This document shows, piece by piece, positions 46,738 through 57,032 of a stretch of 64,000 nt of DNA. This DNA comes from Yponomeuta sedellus. Taxonomy: Eukaryota > Arthropoda > Insecta > Lepidoptera > Yponomeutidae. The notes under the pieces were generated by a model. That model searched no databases and was not told where the DNA came from. It saw only the letters and a program-made list of their open reading frames with translations. How positions within the stretch are numbered: the stretch's first letter is position 1; every line of letters begins with the position of its first letter. Position numbers and translations under genes: made by a program. The stretch lies in the NCBI GenBank assembly GCA_934045075.1, contig OW203722.1, forward strand, positions 20,436,986-20,500,985, read 5' to 3'.

Positions 46738-47045
46738 TCAAGCGCTGGTGGCCTAGCCGAACCGAGTGATTGGAATCAATCACTTGAGTTAAGCAACAAC
46801 AGGCGCGGTCAGGTACAGGATGGGTGACCTTCCCGTGACAACCGCTAGTGGCATTTTTCCGAGCGCTTCCATGCTTCGCAAGGCACGTTAGGCCGTTGGT
46901 GCCGGCTGTCATGTAATGGCAGTCGTTAACCATGTCAGGGGCCTTATGAGCGGCTTTTTAACTTCTGGCTTCTGTAAGGCACGCCACTATCTTACCATCC
47001 TCCACCAACCCGAACTTGGCCCCCGTGGTGTTATATGGAGTATGG
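46738..47045 (+). mobile_element. 5S-rRNA-derived SINE, copy 2
   Basis: The head GGCCTAGCCGAACCGAGTGA, TTAAGCAACAACAGGCGCGG, TCAGGTACAGGATGGGTGACC follows 5S rRNA through boxes A and C. The body (CTTCGCAAGGCACGTTAGG, GGTGCCGGCTGTCATGTAA) matches copy 1. It is the best preserved copy here. Inside the hAT shell. Confidence 0.82.
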
Positions 47046-48081
47046 AGTTGTTGATATCGTACATAATATATTAAACGAGAAACCGTACGGATTTTTTACT
47101 TCAAATTCAAACAAATCTTTGCTTCCCATTTCTAGTCTAGTTTATAGAAACAAAATTAAATAGAAAACTTTTTCAACATAGTGAAATTATCCTACATCAA
47201 AATATTGAAATAATAATCATCCTACGAGATACGTATTATACGCAATTTCGTATCATCTCATGACAAACGTTTACCAGGTTGATTGATCTTCGTACAAAAA
47301 TCTTACTGATGTAGGGATACAGGATTTACGGGACAGGATTGTGATTGGTCTTTCATCAAAGCTACCTAGGTTCTTAAAGCTTCCATAGCAAATTTTCCCC
47401 ATGTTAGGTTAGGACCTATTATTTGAAGTATATACTTATTTTTAAATGCTGGTATCTTTTCCCATTCCTCTCTGTAATGTTTCATGTATTTTCCGTGCTT
47501 TCCCATTGGAACTAAAACAAAAACTACAAACTAGACTACAAAAGTACAACTCGACCTCAGTACAAAAAAAACATGCAGCAAGATAGGAAAAGTTCAAAAG
47601 TTTTCTTTGGTCAACTATTGGTATAGTACAGATAAATTACAACGGTTGCGAATGCTTGCGAAGACATCATCACTGTAACATCCTTAATTGGGCTACATAA
47701 TCTTAGGAAGTGCATAGACGAGTAAAATAAGATCTGCTCGCAGAATATTCGCACATACAAAGGTGTGGCCATCCGAATAAAAATCTTGATAATTTTGACA
47801 CTAACTTTTCCCTTTTTTTTGTTCAGGTTGCCTTCTGAGATAGGCTAAAGGTAGCCCTTGGATGCGAGCGTCTATAGCGTCAGTGGCGCCGCGTCTGTGA
47901 CGCCGCGACAGAGCGACAGATCGATGTTCTGTGCAAATGTATGAAATTCAAGGGACCATCATTCGAGCGCAGTGATACTACCGCGGCGTCGGAGCCGCTG
48001 TGACCGCGTCGTCTGACGCTAGCGTCTGTCACTCGGCCGCGCTTGCAGCGTCGTTGGATTTTGAGGTTACTTTTTATAAAA

Positions 48082-49978
48082 ATGGCAGCTGTTGAGGTTT
48101 TTACAGAAGAAGAAGATGAAATTTTAATTGCATTGGTGTCTCAGCACCCATTTCTGTATGATTTAAGCGTGGAAGATTATAGGAATACCAGAAAAAAGGA
48201 CAAAACCTGGTCTGAAATTGGGGTAAAGTTAAATAAAAGAGGTAAGTGATTTTATAAATAAGTTTTCTATATTTTTAACAATAGTTGTCTTGCCAGGGAA
48301 CTTGACCTATTTGGGAGTTAAAGAATAGTTTTAATTTATTTCTGACATTAATACCATCGTGTTGGGTACTTCTAGTAGCCGCTAAATTAATCATGTTATC
48401 TGTGGGATTTTGGCTGTCATCGCGAATGTAGTATGGCCTGTTATTATGTTCCAAATAACCAACGCGTAACAAATTATGAAAACAACACGCCACTAATATC
48501 AAGTCTGTACAAGTATCTGGTGCAATTGCAATTGGTGTATAAAATACTCTAAAGACTTGGCTCAGAAGCCCGAATGCATTTTCTGCCACGCGTCGAGCAC
48601 GACATAATCTATAGTTAAAAACCTCCATTTGGCGATCAAGTCTTGATCTTCTGGAATAAGGTTTCATCATATTTTTGTCTAAGGGAAATGCCTCATCTCC
48701 TATCAAAAAATGAGGCAAATTGATGTTGGTTCCCGGCAAAACCTTAGATTCAGGAATATTGAAATCGTTTCTTGCGATCTTTTTTCCAATCATCGACTTC
48801 CTATATATGTTGCTGTCGCCTTCTTTTCCATATGAACCAGCGTCAACAGCTACAAACTGGTAGTTGGCGTCAACTAAGGCTAGCATCACAATAGAATAAT
48901 AGTCTTTATAATTAAAATAGAGGGAACCACTATGGTGTGGCGCTTTTATACGGACATGTTTACCATCTATGCTAGATACACAGTTTGGCATATTCCATTT
49001 CTCCCACATTACTTTTTCAATTTGTTTGAAATCCTCTGTTGTTGGTGGTGGCATTGCGATTGGCATTAAATTTTGCCTAAGCAGCCGCAGGACTTTTCGT
49101 ATGATTGCTGAAATATAACAATCTGATATCCGATGTGCAAATGATAGGGATTTATACGTCTCTCCTGTCGCAATGAATCTGGAAAAGAAAATTAATACAC
49201 TTAAATTTACTTGCAGGTGACAGCTGCAAAAAGCATTGGAAAAACCTAAAAGATACCTACATATTCACGTCAGAAACGCAAGAGTGGGACTGGGTCTGCA
49301 GCACCTAAAAACCCAAGATCTAAATTTAATGCTTATGTTAAGTTGTTTTCCTTTTTGGAATCGGTACCAAATGAACGAACGACTATAAGCAACGTTGACC
49401 CCGATGACATCACTACACAAGAGTCTCAAAGTAGTCTAACATCTACCCAAGATGGATCCCCATTAGAAGCGGAAACTAACCAAACAGATGATTCTTCATC
49501 ATCCCTGATTAATGTTTCACGAACATCCTCGCCAGCTTCATCATCAAGCCTTCCATCTTTTCCAAAGTCTCACAGAAAACGTACAAAGAAAGATGATATT
49601 TTAACGTATCTGCAGAAAAGAGAAATATCTCGCCAGAAGGTTTTAGAAAATTTAAGACATAAAGATGAAGATGACGATTTGTCCTCTTTTTCCGAACACG
49701 TCAGAGCAGTTTTAAGAAAACTAAAACCTGTTCAGAAATTACAGGCAAAAAGAGCGATATTTGATGTTCTTTTGAAATACGAGACATTAGATATTGAGTC
49801 AGCAGATATAGCAATTAATCGGCCAAGTACTTCGACATCAAGCTCATATGTTTCATCAGTCTCGAATAATAATAACATGCTTGTCTGTTCATCTGTATCA
49901 CAAGAAACCTCCAATGAAGAGGAACTTCCAAACTTAACACTCGCACAATTTATTAATGAGAGCTTCTTCGAGGAATGA
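48082..49978 (+). pseudogene. MADF/Myb-like Harbinger protein (copy 1), frameshifted
   Basis: Exon 1 is 48082-48241 (MAAVEVFTEEEDEILIALV, HPFLYDLSVEDYRN) and exon 2 is 49217-49978. Exon 2 has four extra bases after AAAGATAC (near 49250) compared with copy 2. This shifts the frame in the middle of the MADF domain. The rest (SFLESVPNERTTISNV... to EESFFEE) reads open in the other frame. So copy 1 probably makes no full DNA-binding partner. Confidence 0.85.
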
Positions 49979-50319
49979 ACAACAATAATTTAATTACTTA
50001 AAATTTAATAAATCCGTACTTACCTTAAAGTTAAAAATAGTTTTTCTTCTGCACTGATACACTCCCTTGATGTTTTTGGATGTAATTCATCTTTAACTAA
50101 ATTTAAAATAAAGTTGAATTGTTGTTTATTAAAACGACAATAATTTCTGAACATAACATCGTCCGAATTTAGGTGTCGTTGTATTAAGATCTTGAAATAA
50201 CCTTCTTCATTTCGGAATTGAAAAATCATATTTGTTTCGGCTCTTTCTAAACTGAGGTAGTATCGAAGTAAAAGATCATCATCTTCTTCCTCTTCTAGCA
50301 AAACAAGTTGCAAATCCAT
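48275..50319 (-). CDS. Harbinger transposase (copy 1), two exons, frame open
   Basis: Exon 1 is 50319-50024 and exon 2 is 49178-48275, giving 399 residues identical in translation to copy 2 where compared. Catalytic residues are D in SIDGKHV (about 170), D in LIGDEAFPL (about 260) and E in RRVAENAFGLL (about 298). The acidic N-terminus (LLEEEEDDDLLL) is followed by a helical region ending at the splice site, TLR|FIATGETYKSLSF. It would cut and paste the element together with the MADF partner. The intron 49179-50023 contains exon 2 of the antisense MADF gene. Confidence 0.88.
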
Positions 50320-50684
50320 AATTTTTTATGACAAGATTGGTCAATCCGGGCGGCGCGGCAAAAGTGACGCGACTGTGCGTCTGTCGCAGGTATCCAAAAT
50401 CACCAAAGCGTCACTGTCGCGGTGTTAGTGACGCGGCGTCGGTGACGCTTGGCTCGAACGACTACCTTTAAAGGTTCACATTACGTCGCCGAGTTTCTAT
50501 CAAAGTAGCCTAAAGGTAGTCGTTCGAGCCAAGCGTCACAGACGCAGCGTCTATAGCGTCACCGACGCCGCGTCACTAACACCGCGACAGTGACGCTTTG
50601 GTGATTTTGGATACCTGCGACAGACGCACAGTCGCGTCACTTTTGCCGCGCCGCCCGGATTGACCAATCTTGTCATAAAAAATT

Positions 50685-52725
50685 ATGGATTTGCAACTTG
50701 TTTTGCTAGAAGAGGAAGAAGATGATGATCTTTTACTTCGATACTACCTCAGTTTAGAAAGAGCCGAAACAAATATGATTTTTCAATTCCGAAATGAAGA
50801 AGGTTATTTCAAGATCTTAATACAACGACACCTAAATTCGGACGATGTTATGTTCAGAAATTATTGTCGTTTTAATAAACAACAATTCAACTTTATTTTA
50901 AATTTAGTTAAAGATGAATTACATCCAAAAACATCAAGGGAGTGTATCAGTGCAGAAGAAAAACTATTTTTAACTTTAAGGTAAGTACGGATTTATTAAA
51001 TTTTAAGTAATTAAATTATTGTTGTTCATTCCTCGAAGAAGCTCTCATTAATAAATTGTGCGAGTGTTAAGTTTGGAAGTTCCTCTTCATTGGAGGTTTC
51101 TTGTGATACAGATGAACAGACAAGCATGTTATTATTATTCGAGACTGATGAAACATATGAGCTTGATGTCGAAGTACTTGGCCGATTAATTGCTATATCT
51201 GCTGACTCAATATCTAATGTCTCGTATTTCAAAAGAACATCAAATATCGCTCTTTTTGCCTGTAATTTCTGAACAGGTTTTAGTTTTCTTAAAACTGCTC
51301 TGACGTGTTCGGAAAAAGAGGACAAATCGTCATCTTCATCTTTATGTCTTAAATTTTCTAAAACCTTCTGGCGAGATATTTCTCTTTTCTGCAGATACGT
51401 TAAAATATCATCTTTCTTTGTACGTTTTCTGTGAGACTTTGGAAAAGATGGAAGGCTTGATGATGAAGCTGGCGAGGATGTTCGTGAAACATTAATCAGG
51501 GATGATGAAGAATCATCTGTTTGGTTAGTTTCCGCTTCTAATGGGGATCCATCTTGGGTAGATGTTAGACTACTTTGAGACTCTTGTGTAGTGATGTCAT
51601 CGGGGTCAACGTTGCTTATAGTCGTTCGTTCATTTGGTACCGATTCCAAAAAGGAAAACAACTTAACATAAGCATTAAATTTAGATCTTGGGTTTTTAGG
51701 TGCTGCAGACCCAGTCCCACTCTTGCGTTTCTGACGTGAATATGTATCTTTTAGGTTTTTCCAATGCTTTTTGCAGCTGTCACCTGCAAGTAAATTTAAG
51801 TGTATTAATTTTCTTTTCCAGATTCATTGCGACAGGAGAGACGTATAAATCCCTATCATTTGCACATCGGATATCAGATTGTTATATTTCAGCAATCATA
51901 CGAAAAGTCCTGCGGCTGCTTAGGCAAAATTTAATGCCAATCGCAATGCCACCACCAACAACAGAGGATTTCAAACAAATTGAAAAAGTAATGTGGGAGA
52001 AATGGAATATGCCAAACTGTGTATCTAGCATAGATGGTAAACATGTCCGTATAAAAGCGCCACACCATAGTGGTTCCCTCTATTTTAATTATAAAGACTA
52101 TTATTCTATTGTGATGCTAGCCTTAGTTGACGCCAACTACCAGTTTGTAGCTGTTGACGCTGGTTCATATGGAAAAGAAGGCGACAGCAACATATATAGG
52201 AAGTCGATGATTGGAAAAAAGATCGCAAGAAACGATTTCAATATTCCTGAATCTAAGGTTTTGCCGGGAACCAACATCAATTTGCCTCATTTTTTGATAG
52301 GAGATGAGGCATTTCCCTTAGACAAAAATATGATGAAACCTTATTCCAGAAGATCAAGACTTGATCGCCAAATGGAGGTTTTTAACTATAGATTATGTCG
52401 TGCTCGACGCGTGGCAGAAAATGCATTCGGGCTTCTGAGCCAAGTCTTTAGAGTATTTTATACACCAATTGCAATTGCACCAGATACTTGTACAGACTTG
52501 ATATTAGTGGCGTGTTGTTTTCATAATTTGTTACGCGTTGGTTATTTGGAACATAATAACAGGCCATACTACATTCGCGATGACAGCCAAAATCCCACAG
52601 ATAACATGATTAATTTAGCGGCTACTAGAAGTACCCAACACGATGGTATTAATGTCAGAAATAAATTAAAACTATTCTTTAACTCCCAAATAGGTCAAGT
52701 TCCCTGGCAAGACAACTATTGTTAA
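50685..52725 (+). CDS. Harbinger transposase (copy 2), two exons
   Basis: Exon 1 is 50685-50980 (MDLQLVLLEEEEDDD... LFLTL), donor GTAAGT. Exon 2 is 51822-52725, acceptor TTTTCCAG. AG|A restores Arg, giving 399 residues. DDE_4-type core: SSIDGKHVRIKAP, GSLYFNYKDYYSIVML, LIGDEAFPL, RRVAENAFGLLSQVFRVF, with D170, D260 and E298 as catalytic set. CCFHNLL near the end is also conserved in the family. The start at 51700 of a longer open frame was not used because it lies inside the intron. Confidence 0.9.
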
Positions 52726-52918
52726 AAATATAGAAAACTTATTTATAAAATCACTTACCTCTTTTATTTAACTTTACCCCAATTTCAGACCAGGTTTTGT
52801 CCTTTTTTCTGGTATTCCTATAATCTTCCACGCTTAAATCATACAGAAATGGGTGCTGAGACACCAATGCAATTAAAATTTCATCTTCTTCTTCTGTAAA
52901 AACCTCAACAGCTGCCAT
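51026..52918 (-). CDS. MADF/Myb-like Harbinger DNA-binding protein (copy 2), two exons
   Basis: Exon 1 is 52918-52759 and exon 2 is 51783-51026, G|GT at the junction, 305 residues. The MADF domain spans about residues 6-95: LIALVSQHPFLYDLSVEDYR, TWSEIGVKLNKRGDSCKKHW, KNLKDTYSRQKRKS, FNAYVKLFSFLE. A Ser/Thr-rich linker with SHRKRTKKDD (a possible nuclear signal) follows, then a helical C-terminus like BESS-type interaction regions. Such proteins bind element ends and bring the transposase into the nucleus. Exon 2 lies inside the transposase intron and its own intron contains transposase exon 2. Frame intact. Confidence 0.87.
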
Positions 52919-53162
52919 TTTTATAAAAAGTAACCTCAAAATCCAACGACGCTGCAAGCGCGGCCGAGTGACAGACGCTAGCGTCAGACGACGCGGTCAC
53001 AGCGGCTCCGACGCCGCGGTAGAGCGCGCGCAAGATAACTCTGCGCGCGGTCGAAATCGGAACTAACGAGAGTCGCCATTTTGTCGTTTATGTCAAGTGT
53101 CATTACCGGTGCGCTGCTTTCCGTGTATTTATTCATTTTCTCAGTAAAGAATCGCCATCAAC

Positions 53163-54348
53163 ATGCCGAAAGTGATAAAAAGTTCCGGCAGAGATATTAT
53201 TTTAAAGGTAAAACGTGCTTGTGAAGAAGAACGAGACCATAACGGGCCTTTGATACCGTTTTATAAAGTAAGAGCACTCGTCGCTTATTAGACAGGTAAT
53301 TTTAGGGTTACCAGAGCATTCAAATATTGCCCATATTCAGTGGGAATAATGTTTATTTATGTAGGTCTATTTTAAAGACTATGGGCTTTAGATACAATAA
53401 GTGCAACTCTAAACGAAAAGTTTTAATGGAACGCAGGGATATTGCAGCTTGGAGAGCAAACTATATTTTAAGGCTGCGCAAGAATCGTCGGGAAGAAAAT
53501 CGACCAGTGATCTATCTTGACGAAACATACATACATGCTTCTTACCACCTCGAAAAATGTTGGCAGTCGGAGCAAGAGCCGGGTGTTTTAGCTTCCGATA
53601 GCGTCGGTGCCCATGCCGGAAACAAATCTGGGTTTGTTGAAAATGGATTGCTTCTATTTAAATCTAAATCTAAGTCAAGCGATTATCATGATGACATGAA
53701 CTCTGTAAACTTTATGCGTAGTGATGGATAATGCGTCATACCACTGTACGCAGAACTAATAAGGCCCCTACAATGGGCAATACAAAAGCAGAACTCAAAG
53801 AGTGGCTTACAAAAAATGGAATTGAAATCGATGATTGCTGGACAAAACCGCAATTATACGACTTCATCAAAAGGCATAAAGGAGAGCCACAGTATGAAGT
53901 AGAACAACTGTTAAATGAACATGGACATGAGGTTCTGCGTTTGCCTCCTTATCACTGCGACCTTAACCCTATTGAAAAAATTTGCGCTACGGTAAAAAGG
54001 CGCATTGCAGAAAAAAATGTTTCTCAAGCACCTGGTGAAATAGCCTCAATTACTGAAACGTATTTCAGTACAGTTACTATAGAAGAATGGTTGAATGTAT
54101 GCCTACATGTTGAAAAAATAGAAGATATATATTACGATTCTGATAGGCTATTAGATATAGAAATGGACAAAATTATTGTTAATGTTACTGGTGATACATC
54201 TGACTCCTCTGACGATGATTCCAGTATGGATGAGGACGAAGATATTGAAATGGAAGGCGTGGACCCATTGGAGGACCATTGTTATACCAAATATAAGAGT
54301 ACTACACGGTATTCAATAAAAGACTTGAAAAATTATATGGAGTTTTAA
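53163..54348 (+). pseudogene. Tc1/mariner transposase, deleted and frameshifted
   Basis: Starts MPKVIKSSGRDIILKVKRAC and soon stops. It resumes with MERRDIAAWRANYILRLRKN, YLDETYIHASY (first catalytic D), and VVMDNASYHCTQN (second D, after a deletion). After two stops comes EWLTKNGIEIDD, VLRLPPYHCDLNPIEKICAT (third acidic region) and an acidic C-terminus. Missing segments sit between NFMR and VVMDN and in the N-terminal helix-turn-helix. Not functional. Confidence 0.85.
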
Positions 54349-54436
54349 TTTCAAATACAAACCACTCAGAAAACATCGTGTAGAAAAAATGTCGCCTCTA
54401 ATTTTTGCGAGAATTTTTTATTCGATTTTTTCAACG

Positions 54437-54600
54437 ATTAGCTGTTGGTGCCGGCTGCTATCAGTAGATGGTAGTCGTTAAGTTAAGACAGAGGCCTAGG
54501 GCGGCTTGAAAAACTTCTGACAGTAAGATCTGCCACTAGTCTTAGTAATACTCTTTCAATGTTCACTAAAGTATTAGAATTCCACCACCACTCCAAAATT
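54437..54600 (+). mobile_element. 5S-SINE body fragment in the Tc1 element
   Basis: AGCTGTTGGTGCCGGCTG, GGTAGTCGTTAAG, GACAGTAAGATCTGCC match the middle of the 5S-like SINE. The 5S head is missing. Confidence 0.65.
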
Positions 54601-54890
54601 ACCTACAACCGCCTTTTATCAAATGAGGTAACTTGTTCCTTAACCTGGCAACATTAAGTACGCCACCAGTCGCGCGCAGACTTATCTTGCGCGCACTCTA
54701 GTATCGCTGCGCTCGAATGATGGTCCCTTGAATTTCATACATTTGCACAGAACATCGATCTGTCGCTCTGTCGCGGCGTCACAGACGCGGCGCCACTGAC
54801 GCTATAGACGCTCGCTTCCAAGGGCTACCTTAAATGGCGAAAAATCGCCCACGTTGGCAGCACTGCCTGACAGACCCCAGCCCCCCTATG

Positions 54891-55345
54891 ACGTAGCATT
54901 CCACTCTATCAAGTGAAGCATTTACGCGTAGAGGGAGTAACTATCTACGCATTTACGACTCCTAAGTGTCAAAAAATGTATGCATCTGACAACCGGAGTA
55001 GCTTAAAAAAAGTAAAAATCAACGTCACGCAACTCAGTGGATACTTACGTAATAATGCCTCTGGGCCAGTTTATATACTCTGTGGTATACATTGTAGAGC
55101 CCCAGCTACAAACACAGAACAATTAAAGAAATGATCTCAGAGATGATTTAACCACAGACTAAATAAGAAATAATTTGTGTGTAATGACAGTTCTTAGTAG
55201 TGATCACGTGGTGATCACAGGTGATCACAGCACCAGCCCTCCTATTATGTAGCATTCCACTCTATCGAGTGAAGCATTTAGACGACTCCTAAGTGTCAAA
55301 AAAATTATTTGACAGCCGGAGAAGCAATCAACGTCACTTAAACTC
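54891..55345. repeat. Imperfect direct duplication, ~350-bp offset
   Basis: TAGCATTCCACTCTATC, GTGAAGCATTTA, GACTCCTAAGTGTC and CTCAGTGGATAC recur at 54895-55050 and 55247-55352 with small deletions. AGTGATCACGTGGTGATCAC lies between them. No coding content. Confidence 0.75.
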
Positions 55346-55559
55346 AGTGGATACAGTTATTGTTCTGAGGTGGATACTTACAACATAACAATGCCCCAGT
55401 GAGATTATTCTTGGAATATTCTGAGCTACCAGGCGTGTACCGGGGTGGTACCGGGCGGTCTCGTCACCGGAGGTGGGAGCATCTAGACCCTTTTTTGTAC
55501 TAGAAGATTAATCTTTATTGTTCTGTTTTATACTAGTTTAGTGACATCTTATCCACACT

Positions 55560-55838
55560 TTAAAACTCTAGAACAAAGTCCATTGACGCGATAAAATATA
55601 AAAAAATGTATTTTTTGCTTACTTTACCATTTTTTCCAAGATAGACTTCAACTTTTATAAACAATAGACGTCTCCTAGGATTTTGTTTGGTATCAACAAC
55701 GGATTTGTTAGTTTCATCATTGAATTTAAATTCAATGGTTTCATACAAATTATGACCTTCTATAACCCGGCCGCCCCGTATTCAATGGTTTCATACAAAT
55801 TATGACCTTCTATAACCCGGCCGCCCCGTATATCTTCT
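55560..55838 (-). pseudogene. Possible exon of unknown gene, broken by a 50-bp duplication
   Basis: On the minus strand, after AG near 55837, the frame reads DIRGGRVIEGHNLYETIE. In the copy nearer the donor it continues EFKFNDETNKSVVDTKQNP and RRRLLFIKVEVYLGKNGK, then GTAAGC at about 55625. Composition and the AG/GT borders suggest a real exon. The 50-bp tandem duplication 55731-55780/55781-55830 shifts the frame. I do not recognise the family. Confidence 0.4.
55731..55830. repeat. Exact 2 x 50-bp tandem duplication
   Basis: TTCAATGGTTTCATACAAAT through CCGCCCCGTA is repeated without change. This implies a very recent event or an assembly duplication. Confidence 0.9.
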
Positions 55839-56360
55839 ATAATACCATAGACGAAGAAGGTTAACGCGACTTAGCGGGGCTCGATATTTTTCGTAACTTT
55901 GAATGCCTATAAAATCAAAACTACTAGGTATTTTTGACTACAACAAAAACTAGTGTATTTGTATACATACAGGCTTTACTGAGACAAGCATTTCAAGCGA
56001 TTTGGCATACCTAGTAACATTCTTTAGTTACTGAAACTGGCCCTATTACTTGTATTACAGTGCTACACAAGAAATATGTCTCGCGGATGTACCTGCGCAG
56101 ATGACCAAATTTTGGATGTGCGGCAAGTTGATCGACCAATCAGATAGTTTCATTTTATGGTAGGCAATTAAATAGCCTTTGTTGCTATTGGTTGATTCAA
56201 CGTCATCGATTCAGGTGACTATGGCCAGGCGTCCGTCACTCGCTCAAGGTCACGCGTTATATACCTGCCGCTCGGCGTATCGTCCACGATACAACCGACA
56301 AAGGGCCGCTACGCCCGCCTGAGCGCTCGCACCGCACGTTTCCCGCGTTTACTACTCGAA

Positions 56361-56458
56361 ATGCCGAAACCACGTAATTATTGTGCAGTGGATGGGTGTA
56401 AAAGTAAAAAAACAAATTAAGAATTATCATTTTTTTCACTACCGAGAGACGAAGAAAG
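56361..56458 (+). pseudogene. THAP-domain first exon, one nonsense codon
   Basis: MPKPRNYCAVDGCKSKKTN, then TAA, then ELSFFSLPRDEER and a GTAAGT donor. The C-x4-C followed by SFFSLP matches the start of a THAP zinc finger. The remaining C-x2-H half is not found nearby. The upstream DNA (56200-56340) is GC-rich with a TATATA motif and may be an old promoter. Confidence 0.65.
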
Positions 56459-56764
56459 GTAAGTGGTATTTAAAACCTTATATTTATTTCTTTAAACATT
56501 TAGGTAGGTAGGTACTATAAAAGTAAAATAAATACATAAAGGTAGGTAACTGCTTTTTTTCGTGGATTTGTTAACTTTGATTTGTTAAAATAAAAAATTA
56601 AGAATTATCATTTTTTTCACTACCGAGAGACGAAGAAAGGTAAGTGGTATTTAAAACCTTATATTTATTTCTTTAAACATTTAGGTAGGTAGGTACTATA
56701 AAAGTAAAATAAATACATAAAGGTAGGTAACTGCTTTTTTTCGTGGATTTGTTAACTTTGATTC
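56415..56764. repeat. Tandem duplication, period 182 bp, including the THAP exon end
   Basis: AATTAAGAATTATCATTTTT through TTTGTTAACTTTGATT occurs twice almost without change (starting 56415 and 56597). The splice donor of the THAP-like exon is duplicated too. Confidence 0.9.
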
Positions 56765-56945
56765 TAAATAACCACATCCGTTCTAACATTATTGAGCGTA
56801 AGTGTCTCTGTCTGTCACGTTTTCACGGCTGTACTGTGGCTATACCAAAAATTTTTATAAATGCACAACAATCATAGTCGTAAATTGTTGGAAAATGCCA
56901 AAAATAACAGTTTTATAATAGTTCGCTCCACGACTTTTAGCAGTT

Positions 56946-57032
56946 GCACGACAAAGATGGGTAGTTACCATCGATAAAATATTACTACTTTAGTAATATT
57001 TTATCGATGGTAGTTAACCATCTTTGTCGTGC
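56946..57032. repeat. 87-bp near-perfect hairpin
   Basis: GCACGACAAAGATGG, AGTTACCATCGATAAAATATTAC and their reverse complements meet around a 3-4 base loop at about 56989. Arms of about 42 bp differ by one or two bases. Confidence 0.85.

Larger units (their letters stand above)
47849..50468 (-). mobile_element. PIF/Harbinger element, copy 1 (inverted relative to copy 2)
   Basis: Ends AGGTAGCCCTTGGATGCG and (inverted) AGGTAGTCGTTCGAGCC, with TAA flanks (47846-47848 and 50469-50471), as expected for the TWA target of this superfamily. GC-rich subterminal GACGC/GTCGCGGCG repeats lie inside each end. Copy 1 carries an open transposase (-) and a frameshifted MADF gene (+). Confidence 0.88.
53022..54698 (+). 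mobile_element. Tc1/mariner element inside Harbinger copy 2
   Basis: Ends GAGCGCGCGCAAGATAA and (inverted) GAGTGCGCGCAAGATAA, TA duplicated at 53020-53021 and 54699-54700. It splits the Harbinger right end between CGCGG and GTATCGCTGCG, sequences that are contiguous in copy 1. Confidence 0.9.
50514..54830 (+). mobile_element. PIF/Harbinger element, copy 2, with Tc1/mariner insert
   Basis: Ends AGGTAGTCGTTCGAGCC and (inverted) AGGTAGCCCTTGGAAGCG, with TAA on both sides (50511-50513, 54831-54833). It mirrors copy 1 across a 45-bp spacer. It has one extra GACGC-type subterminal repeat at its left end. A Tc1/mariner element interrupts its right end at 53022-54698. Without that insert it would be about 2.6 kb. 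Confidence 0.88.
46241..54865. mobile_element. 8.6-kb hAT-ended shell containing nested elements
   Basis: Ends CAGTGTTGCCAACGACTA (left) and, inverted, CAGTGCTGCCAACGTGGG (right) match the 728-bp element at 42408. Flanks ACTGACAG (46233-46240) and CCTGACAG (54866-54873) agree at 7 of 8 bases. The shell's own DNA is left arm 46241-47848, a 45-bp piece 50469-50513 (CGTCGCCGAGTTTCTATC) and the end 54831-54865. The remainder is two Harbinger copies. Confidence 0.8.

Noticed and set aside
46738..46830. A 5S rRNA gene
   Set aside because: Only the internal promoter region is similar; the rest is SINE body, and there is no T-run terminator at the expected place.
48043..48081. Upstream start (MQRRWILRLLF) for the MADF protein
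   Set aside because: The MADF domain begins right after the ATG at 48082 (MAAVEVF), which has better context (AAAATGG). The upstream residues derive from the GC-rich end repeats.
51700..51821. Longer transposase start giving a 341-residue single-exon protein
   Set aside because: The region is the intron and overlaps MADF exon 2 on the other strand. The spliced form from 50685 restores the conserved LRFIATGETYKSLSF segment.
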